Source: an uncultured Porphyromonadaceae bacterium (lineage in GTDB: Bacteria; Bacteroidota; Bacteroidia; Bacteroidales; Muribaculaceae). Taken from it: 64,000 nucleotides of DNA. The notes beneath the pieces are model-generated. The model had not been told where the DNA came from. It saw only the letters and a program-made list of their open reading frames with translations, and searched no databases. The stretch is from positions 44,667 to 108,666 of the forward strand of contig CAMWMK010000001.1 in the NCBI GenBank assembly GCA_947175295.1. The letters are read 5' to 3'. Below are positions 57,901-64,000 of this stretch, piece after piece. The first letter of the stretch is position 1. Every line of letters starts with the position of its first letter. A program made the position numbers and the translations under genes.

Positions 57901-58441
57901 CGCACTCGTGCAGACGGCTCAGAACGACTATCCCCACTGGTGTCAGGTAGGCGGAGGCGACAACGGCGGCGAGATCGCGGCCGACTATGTGGCTTTCCGC
58001 ACTGCTACGAGCAGCGACAAGGTGATGGCTTATTTCGGCTCTACCGCAAAGAAGATCTTCATCGACGCTTCGGCGGAGGAGGGCGCTACGGTACGCCTGA
58101 AGATTCAGGAGACACGCAATCCCGACGTGAAGGACGCTCCGACATGGCGCACCATCCGTGTGCTCACCGAGAAGGACATGCCTTTCAGCGGAGAGCTGGA
58201 ACTCAATTCCGAGGCCCGGTTTGTGAAGATAGTGCCCACTTCCATCTCCGGAACCGTCAGACTGAACGGCTTCCGCATTTCCGATGCGGATGGCTTCTTC
58301 GGCGATGACTATGTGAACGGCGTTGACGGCATCGCTGTAGATGGGGATGATGCTCCCGCATATACTCCCATGGGTATCCGCGTGGGGGCCGACTACAAGG
58401 GCCTCGTAATCAAAAACGGCCGTAAATACATTCAGCATTGA
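54986..58441 (+). CDS. PL1-type pectate lyase with FN3-like domains and C-terminal sorting-like tail
   Basis: FPGAEGFGRYTLGA...VYHVTTLDDSGAGSFRDAV...NTILGQTAPGEGVQI...NLIVRYIRFRMGD...MIFDHLSVLWGKDENFSV; DSDGDGMPDAWE Ca-binding; FN3-like repeats; tail YTPMGIRVGADYKGLVIKNGRKYIQH. Confidence 0.92.
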   Translation: MNSFKKVALGTCSLALAAGVSAADTGVLAFPGAEGFGRYTLGARAVQNPEVYHVTTLDDSGAGSFRDAVSKSGRIIVFDVAGIINIKSPLVVKGNNTILGQTAPGEGVQIYGDRVSFSGADNLIVRYIRFRMGDSGTSGADACGVANGTDMIFDHLSVLWGKDENFSVSWDNKNKRPANITIQNSIIGQGLQSHSCGGLIQTIGGVTLYRNLYIENKTRNPKVKGLNQYVNNVVYNWGEGGCYIMSDSEGDSWADIENNYFMRGPWSGACDPFTRGIKSFRYYGAGNYYDENKDGVVNGHEMTVEEMKGAQNGTAPYSTWFESLDALNANITEYNATASEQVQLIPPIANKMTAAEALEWMAKNVGPSLPAYDEVDQYLIDELLTYGTGGTKNGITSVKQLPHKGTGVISGGVKPLDSDGDGMPDAWETANGLNPNDPSDAVAINADGYTNIEAYSHSIDAPYPYIKKPVNLTVTAQQKESLSLSWDLNKNTANGFEIEISTDGTNFTKAAAAAAGATEATLTGLTPVTAYWVRVRSVGEDGLASDYTETVATETIGDPSAPNAVSDPFPAPGAREGVAGGLTFTWTAGAKTYGGDVTYTMYLGTDAAGMDKVAEGLTATEWTCKELAADKTYYWRVDAVNEIGTTEGPVWHFTASAGGVLFYADFNTQPEEYGLKYAEIGDNTNIINAANTAVEFNGMTIGSGEESLRIIAMSGANNSDDLSKDYGPASEDDRGASNRCVQFYTTKAGGYIETPEVTGPCVVTLYLGNPDKSAKTTKLHTIAGGQETTTDLVAGAAKRVYKFTATYTNSGPVKFRFDANGKKINVNDILIERYVASSGEQPLEMTAGSLVNNVDYTDGSLSLTFNQDVRYSGDASIAGLHQFEEIAIAASGKKLNIAYDALDANSEYTISFTEGMLTDLSGERSFIGDVKISTCDFGAAKASGETHWGKAAAELPLNFAPFNETAPFETVGALVQTAQNDYPHWCQVGGGDNGGEIAADYVAFRTATSSDKVMAYFGSTAKKIFIDASAEEGATVRLKIQETRNPDVKDAPTWRTIRVLTEKDMPFSGELELNSEARFVKIVPTSISGTVRLNGFRISDADGFFGDDYVNGVDGIAVDGDDAPAYTPMGIRVGADYKGLVIKNGRKYIQH

Positions 58442-58464
58442 TTTCATAAGTAGCTGTTCAAATT

Positions 58465-58494
58465 AAACGCGTCCCTCACGGGGCGCGTTTTTTT
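58465..58494 (+). terminator. Intrinsic terminator
   Basis: AAACGCGTCCC-tcac-GGGGCGCGTTTTTTT. Confidence 0.8.
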
Positions 58495-58562
58495 ATCGCT
58501 TACGTGGGCGTGAGATTTTGTGGTTTCGCGGAATTGTAGTAATTTTGCAGGCTGAAATCCCA

Positions 58563-59783
58563 ATGATCCTTTTCGCGCCTATGATCCAGAAGACATTTCG
58601 AAATATCAACGAGCTCATCACCCGCCTTTATCAGGACCGGCGCCTGATATCGGAGATGTTTCAGCATAGGCGGTCCATCGACTTTTCCCGCGACGACGCC
58701 CTTGCGCTGACGGATGAGTCGCGCCTTGCAGTGCTGACCGGGTTCGGCGTGCTCCGCGAGGAGGGCAACCTGTTGGAGATAGAGGAATCCTACCTGCAGT
58801 TTTTCGAGGAAGTGCTCCTTGCCAACGAGGAGATCACAGGATCGGCGATAGCCGACCAGCTCGAGCTGCTTAAGGAAAACATCAAGTTCTATCTGATGGA
58901 GCGCGAAAATCCGCTGCGCCAGATAAAGTATATAAGAAAGGTGAAGCGCTCGCTCCGCAGCATCGCGCAGCTATCGGCCCGCAACCTCATAGACCTGAAG
59001 CGCAACGTAGACGATACATTCAAGAATGAACCGAACTACAATATCAAGCGGGAGAAACTCCAGAAGTATCTCAAGAACATAGACGAGATCAACCGCCTTA
59101 TCAACTCCACACAGGAGCTTCTCGACAATGAAAACGCCACTTTCGAGCATTTCGCTCCCGATGAGGAGCTTACGGCTCTCATCATAAGCGTAAGGATCGA
59201 GCTCAATGAAGTGAGCCATGCCATCATAGAGCAGCAGAGCGTAATACGCGACTATCTCCACCGCATCGACCGACAGGACCGGATGGTCAAGAAGATAAGG
59301 CGGCTGAAGATGCTGAAAGACCAGTTTCTGTGGAAGTCGGCCACCGACCTCTATACGGTGCTTGACGGGAAGACGGATCTCTTCCTTGATCCGTTGCCTC
59401 CTGTGGCCCTGCGCCCGTCGCTCTCTTTTCTCCGCCAGACGGATGCCGGATCGGAGATCCTTGACGATGCGCGCAAGAGTATTGCCAAGACCATACGGAC
59501 CCACACCAAAGGTCCGGGCCTGCTGACCGAAGGCGACCTTAACGCCGAGCCGGTGATAGAGCGGTATGTGGATCCGGATGCCCTGGCCGAAATATTCTTC
59601 GCTTCGGAGAAAGACCTATTCTCATTCGTCATGGAGCATGAGTTCGAATTTCCTCAGTCGTTGGAGCAGAGGCTGGTGCACTACACCGTGATAGCCCAGC
59701 GCTACGTCGACCGCCTTGAATTCACAGGGGAATGGCGCGACTTCGAGATGCTCTCTTATCCAATAATCCTATCTGCAAAATGA
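58563..59783 (+). CDS. MukF/MksF/JetA-like condensin-type kleisin subunit (start 58563 or 58581)
   Basis: Helical, FRNINELITRLYQDRRLISEMFQHRRSIDFSRDDALALTDESRLAVLTGFGVLREEGNLLEIEESYLQFFEEVL; first gene of a three-gene overlapping operon with MksE-like and SMC-like genes. Confidence 0.62.
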   Translation: MILFAPMIQKTFRNINELITRLYQDRRLISEMFQHRRSIDFSRDDALALTDESRLAVLTGFGVLREEGNLLEIEESYLQFFEEVLLANEEITGSAIADQLELLKENIKFYLMERENPLRQIKYIRKVKRSLRSIAQLSARNLIDLKRNVDDTFKNEPNYNIKREKLQKYLKNIDEINRLINSTQELLDNENATFEHFAPDEELTALIISVRIELNEVSHAIIEQQSVIRDYLHRIDRQDRMVKKIRRLKMLKDQFLWKSATDLYTVLDGKTDLFLDPLPPVALRPSLSFLRQTDAGSEILDDARKSIAKTIRTHTKGPGLLTEGDLNAEPVIERYVDPDALAEIFFASEKDLFSFVMEHEFEFPQSLEQRLVHYTVIAQRYVDRLEFTGEWRDFEMLSYPIILSAK

Positions 59784-60328
59784 AATACCTCAAACAGGTC
59801 TACGACCGCCTTATACGCGGCAACTTCATATCACGCGACAGCCTCTCGGAATCGCAGCGGCAGATGCACCGCGACATCGACGAGTGCAACGCGGAATATG
59901 CCGACTTCTTCGAAAGCATCGGTTTCGTGCTTGAGGAGGGGGATGGCTACTACTATCTTTCCCGGGCGGAGAGCCGGACGGAACTCGCCAAGAAGCTCGA
60001 ACGATACGGACACTGGATTGATGTGCTCGACTTCCTTAAGGCATGGGAACCGGTGTTCAGTCCGGGCTATCGCTTCCGCCTTTCCAGGCTCCAGCATGCC
60101 ATCGACATAGACATCGAGCTGAAGGAGAAGGTAGGGACGCTGTATGAAAACAAGGAGCGTCCTTCGGAGATCGCCGCACGCTTGATTGACGAACTCGTGC
60201 GCTCAGGATTCATCGAGACGATAGATGAGACCACGGAGGAATATCAGGTGACCAACGCTTTCCTATATCTGGAGGAAATCGTAGGAATGCTAACATTTGA
60301 AGAGACAGAAGATGAGACAGCTCAGTAA
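59780..60328 (+). CDS. MukE/MksE/JetB-like subunit (winged-helix); ORF track start 59732
   Basis: MKYLKQVYDRLIRGNFISRDSLSESQRQMHRDIDECNAEYADFFESIGFVLEEGDGYYYLSRAE; ATGA overlap with upstream stop. Confidence 0.62.
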   Translation: MKYLKQVYDRLIRGNFISRDSLSESQRQMHRDIDECNAEYADFFESIGFVLEEGDGYYYLSRAESRTELAKKLERYGHWIDVLDFLKAWEPVFSPGYRFRLSRLQHAIDIDIELKEKVGTLYENKERPSEIAARLIDELVRSGFIETIDETTEEYQVTNAFLYLEEIVGMLTFEETEDETAQ

Positions 60329-63300
60329 GATTATATTCATCCACAGTGCCAACATCCCGTATGCGGAGGTGAGGGTAGACGGCAACGTGCATTTCTCGGG
60401 CACACAGGGTGTGGGCAAAAGCGCCGTGCTCAGGGCGATGCTCTTTTTCTACAACGCCAATCCCGCACGCCTCGGCATCCGCAATCAGGGACAGAAGAAA
60501 TTCGACCAGTTCTATCTGCCCCACAGCAGTTCGTATATCATCTATGAGGTGGAGCGCGACGGCGACCGCCCGTTTTCCGTGATCGTGTCGCGGCAGAACT
60601 CACGTGCCGTATATAGGTTTGTCGATGGTCCGTTTTCCAAAGAGTGGCTCATAGACGCCGACGGCAACGTGGCCACCGACCCGGCGGAAGTGAGGCGGCG
60701 TGTGAAGCAGGCTGGATATGACATCAGCAACATCATCTCAAACTATTGGGAATATCTCGATATAATCTACGGCAATCCACACGCCAAACTTCAGCGTATG
60801 TATTCGCGCTATTATCTGCTGCGCAGCGTGAAATACGATAATCTTCCGCGCATCATATCCAACGTATTCCTCAACGAGAAGGTAGATGCCCAGTTCATAA
60901 AGGAGACCATCATCCAGTCGATGGGCGACTCCGAGCCTTCCATACATCTGAGGAGCTATGCGCGTCAGCTCGCGCATTTCTCAGAGGAGTATCAGGACGT
61001 GAGGCTATGGTCGGAGAGAAACCGCCGGGGTGAGAACGACACCCTGAAGAAAGCCAATGCCCTTATCTCGACCGGCAATGCCCTCCATGGCTTCAGAAGC
61101 TATCTCTCGCAGCTTGCCGGCAACCTGTGTTTCGCTATGGACGATGCCGGGAAGTCTTTGCCCGCCATCAATAAGGAGATCGACGCGGTTACTGCTAAGC
61201 TGGCCGTGACAAAGGAGGAATTGAGGAAACTGCGCGATGACTACGGCAATAGGAAGGATATCCTTAACCGGGAGCAGGGGGTAGTGGCCGAGAAGATCAG
61301 GCATGCGGTGGAAAGACAGAAATACTACTCTGAATTGCAGATAGAGGCCAAGCTGCGTCTGGAGGAAGACAAGGGTAAGCTGGAACTTGAGCGCGACCGC
61401 CTTAAGGCAGAGATAGAGCTCCTCGTCAAGAAGGCCGGGGATGTGGAGTCGAGGTTCAAATCGCTGGCAGAGGAGGCTAAAAACGCGCATACGCGCCTTG
61501 AGATGGAGGCTGAAAGAAGCATCAACGAGTGTCACCGACGGCTCAATGAGGATCTTGCCGCATTGCGGAAGGAGACCGATCTGCTGATAGAGGGCAACAC
61601 TGAGAAGTGGAATGAGGAGGAAGAGGGGGCCCGCAATCGCTTCGACGGTCTGAGGGATGATGTCCATAAGAAGGAGATTCAGATCAAGGAGGCCGGTCTT
61701 TCCGCTCCATACACGGAGGAGATCAGGAAGGCGGAGAGCGCTCTCGACGGACTCAGACATGAGGAGACGGAACTGAAAGCCCGAGAGAGCGCGTTGGCCA
61801 GCAAGGCCGAGGCGATCGCCAACTCAATTGAGGCCGATCGCCTGAAGATCGAGGCGGAGTATGTGGAGATCCTTGCTCCGCTGAAGAAGCAGGCAGAGGA
61901 TCTGGAGGGTGAGATAGCTGCCGAGACCCGTCTGCTCGACAGGTCGAAGGGCTCGCTCATAGAATGGCTCGAGGCCAACAAGCCTGGATGGACGGATACC
62001 ATCGGACGGGTGGCGGATGAGGAGAGCGTGCTCTACAATACGGAGCTCGCGCCTTCGCTGTCGTCGATTTTCGGAGATGGCGACAGCAGCTTCTTCGGTG
62101 TGGACCTCGATCTCTCGCAGCTTCCTGTGAGGGTGAGGAGTCCTTTCCAGGTAAGGGAAAGCATAGGTCTTCTTCAGGAGCGTCTGGATGCAGCGCGCCG
62201 CGCGCTGGCTGAAAAGACGCAGGAGAAGGAGGAGGAGATAAAGAAGGCAAGGACACGCCTGATGGCGCAGCTCAATGCCGTGAATAAGGAGAAGGATGCG
62301 GTGAGGGGGTCGATGATGATGCTTCCCCGACGCATCGACCGCGCTGTGCTCGCACTCAACGAGCTCAGGGAAAAATCGAAGACTGAGAAGGACAGGCTTC
62401 TTAAGCGCCTCGACGAAGAGATGGAATCCCTTAAGACTGATCTGCTGAAGGCGAAAGAGAATATATTGGCCGTAAAGACTAAGATACGAGAAAGCCGTCA
62501 GGCTTTTGAAAGCAGCCGGAAGTCGAAGGAGGATGCCCTGCGCAGGGAGTGTGCCATTTTGGAGGAGCGTCAGCGTGAGGATGTGGCTAAAAGCAAGGGA
62601 AGCCTTGAGGTGGAGCTGAAAAACCTCGCAGATCGGCTTATGGAGGCCTTGAGGAATGAAGGTGTGGATACTGAGATGGTGAAGGAGAAGAGGCTCTGTC
62701 TTGCAAAGACGGAGGAGAGCCTTAGGGAAATAGATACCAACCGTACCATTATAGTGGAATACCGTAAGGACAGGCGTGAATATATCGACCGCCTTGATGA
62801 GTTCAGGGCGAGTAAGGAAAGCGTGGAGGCGAAGCTCAAGTCTCTTTCCGAGAAGCATGAGGCTGCGCTGGGCAAGAAGAAGGAGGAGGAGACGTCTCTT
62901 TCCGGAATGCTTTCGAGTCTACGGCAGCGTAAGGATACCCTCAGGCAGGATCTTGAGGAGGCACGTCATTTTCTCGGGTCGCCTACAGCTCCGGAAGGGA
63001 TCAAGGAGGCGGTGCCGTTGGCTACTGCCGATGGTTGCCGCGTGATAATCCGCAACATACATGACACTATGGGTAAGATCGCCAAGGGTGTGGAAACCCT
63101 TAAGAAGGAGGTAAATGCCTTCCGGCAGCCGTTCTCGTCGCGCAATACGTTCGGTTTCCCCGACCGTTTTGCCTCGGATGCTGATTATCTTGCGTTTGCT
63201 ACGAGTGTCAGGGAGTTTGTGGATAATGACAAGATCCGCGATTATCAGGCTGTATCAAATTCCATCTATAAGGATGTGCTTGGTCTGATCTCCCGTGAAT

Positions 63301-64000
63301 ATTCTACTCTCGCGGAGCGTGAGTCGGAGATTCAGAAGGTAGTGAATGAGGTGAACCGTGACTGCGCCAAGAGGCAGTTTGCGGGAGTGATACGCAAGAT
63401 CGAGATTAGCCTTACGCGCAGTGACAGCGCCGTGATCAGGACGTTGCAGCATATCCATGAGTTCTGGAGTCAGAACGGTATGGAGATAGGGGAGGCCAAT
63501 CTCTTTTCCACTCTTGATGCGGCCGACAGGAATGCTGAGGCTGTGGAATGGCTGAAGCGTCTTTCGGAGATATTGAAGGAGCATGAGGATCTTGATGAGA
63601 TCACTCTGTCAGACAATTTTTCGCTTAAGATACGTGTGGATGAGAACGGCAACAATACGGGCTGGAGCGACAATCTGAAGATGGTAGGTTCAGAGGGTAC
63701 GGATATTCTGGTGAAGGCCATCATCAATATCCTGCTGATAAATGTATTCAAGAAGCGTTCGGGCGGCAAGCGCAAGGGCGAGGAGTTTCGTCTGCACTGC
63801 ATGATGGACGAGATAGGAAAACTGGCTGAGGAGAACATCCGCGGCATAGTTGAGTTTGCGAATGCGAGAGGCATATACATCGTCAATTCCGCTCCGAAAG
63901 TGCATAGCCCGCTTTCCTATCGCTACATCTACCTTCTCAACAAGGACTCCCACGCCAACACCTTCGTCCACCCCGTCCTCTCCACCCGCACCCTCCCGCC
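60312..64000 (+). CDS. SMC/MukB/MksB-like coiled-coil ATPase (JetC-like), truncated by window end
   Basis: My translation from ATG 60312 (absent from ORF track): MRQLSKIIFIHSANIPYAEVRVDGNVHFSGTQGVGKSAVLRAMLFFYNANPARLGI (Walker A GTQGVGKSA), long K/E-rich coiled coil, C-terminal GEEFRLHCMMDEIGKLAEENIRGIVEFANARGIYIVNSAP (Walker B-like MMDEIG). Confidence 0.85.
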   Translation, partial: MRQLSKIIFIHSANIPYAEVRVDGNVHFSGTQGVGKSAVLRAMLFFYNANPARLGIRNQGQKKFDQFYLPHSSSYIIYEVERDGDRPFSVIVSRQNSRAVYRFVDGPFSKEWLIDADGNVATDPAEVRRRVKQAGYDISNIISNYWEYLDIIYGNPHAKLQRMYSRYYLLRSVKYDNLPRIISNVFLNEKVDAQFIKETIIQSMGDSEPSIHLRSYARQLAHFSEEYQDVRLWSERNRRGENDTLKKANALISTGNALHGFRSYLSQLAGNLCFAMDDAGKSLPAINKEIDAVTAKLAVTKEELRKLRDDYGNRKDILNREQGVVAEKIRHAVERQKYYSELQIEAKLRLEEDKGKLELERDRLKAEIELLVKKAGDVESRFKSLAEEAKNAHTRLEMEAERSINECHRRLNEDLAALRKETDLLIEGNTEKWNEEEEGARNRFDGLRDDVHKKEIQIKEAGLSAPYTEEIRKAESALDGLRHEETELKARESALASKAEAIANSIEADRLKIEAEYVEILAPLKKQAEDLEGEIAAETRLLDRSKGSLIEWLEANKPGWTDTIGRVADEESVLYNTELAPSLSSIFGDGDSSFFGVDLDLSQLPVRVRSPFQVRESIGLLQERLDAARRALAEKTQEKEEEIKKARTRLMAQLNAVNKEKDAVRGSMMMLPRRIDRAVLALNELREKSKTEKDRLLKRLDEEMESLKTDLLKAKENILAVKTKIRESRQAFESSRKSKEDALRRECAILEERQREDVAKSKGSLEVELKNLADRLMEALRNEGVDTEMVKEKRLCLAKTEESLREIDTNRTIIVEYRKDRREYIDRLDEFRASKESVEAKLKSLSEKHEAALGKKKEEETSLSGMLSSLRQRKDTLRQDLEEARHFLGSPTAPEGIKEAVPLATADGCRVIIRNIHDTMGKIAKGVETLKKEVNAFRQPFSSRNTFGFPDRFASDADYLAFATSVREFVDNDKIRDYQAVSNSIYKDVLGLISREYSTLAERESEIQKVVNEVNRDCAKRQFAGVIRKIEISLTRSDSAVIRTLQHIHEFWSQNGMEIGEANLFSTLDAADRNAEAVEWLKRLSEILKEHEDLDEITLSDNFSLKIRVDENGNNTGWSDNLKMVGSEGTDILVKAIINILLINVFKKRSGGKRKGEEFRLHCMMDEIGKLAEENIRGIVEFANARGIYIVNSAPKVHSPLSYRYIYLLNKDSHANTFVHPVLSTRTLP

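Noticed and set aside
57494-58447. 317-aa minus-strand ORF opposite the pectate lyase C-terminus
   Set aside because: Fully antisense to a well supported CDS, no recognisable family motif
61005-62858. Large minus-strand ORFs (251 aa and 344 aa) opposite the SMC-like gene
   Set aside because: Leu/Phe/Arg/Ser-rich translations are the usual antisense by-product of Lys/Glu-rich coiled-coil coding sequence; the plus frame has Walker A/B motifs
1-64000. tRNA/rRNA genes, integrases, transposases
   Set aside because: None recognised on reading; a tRNAscan/ISfinder run would be needed to exclude small or degenerate ones

Overview
The window looks like Bacteroidales (Muribaculaceae/Prevotella-like) chromosome and carries two polysaccharide utilisation loci (PULs). 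PUL 1 (about 1-33,700) looks xylan-directed: a GH43 running off the left edge, a hybrid two-component regulator, tandem SusC/SusD pairs plus a DUF1735 lipoprotein (the XusA-E layout), a GH10-like lipoprotein, GH98, two tandem GH43s, GH31, GH95 and GH127/146. The most striking observation is that the protein in the Xyn10C slot keeps GH10 landmarks and an inserted CBM-like domain but seems to have lost both catalytic glutamates (NE->DQ and SEL->SSL), which suggests a xylanase turned into a glycan-binding pseudoenzyme. The middle region (33,800-42,720) holds an outer-membrane beta-barrel, a porin, a PhoN-type phosphatase, a UPF0104 membrane protein and a LytS/LytR-like pair. PUL 2 (43,300-58,440) looks pectin-directed: CE8, SusC/SusD, a secreted protein and PL1. 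It is split by an AAA-ATPase/PD-(D/E)XK gene bounded by direct repeats. The right edge carries a MukF/MukE/SMC-like (MksFEB or Wadjet JetABC-like) operon whose SMC gene is cut by the window end. Other points: five secreted PUL proteins share a similar C-terminal tail, there is an apparently orphan promoter/hairpin/terminator cassette (possible ncRNA), a long hairpin in a susC leader, and a GH95 with Thr where fucosidases have His. All family calls were made by eye from motifs; no database search was run.
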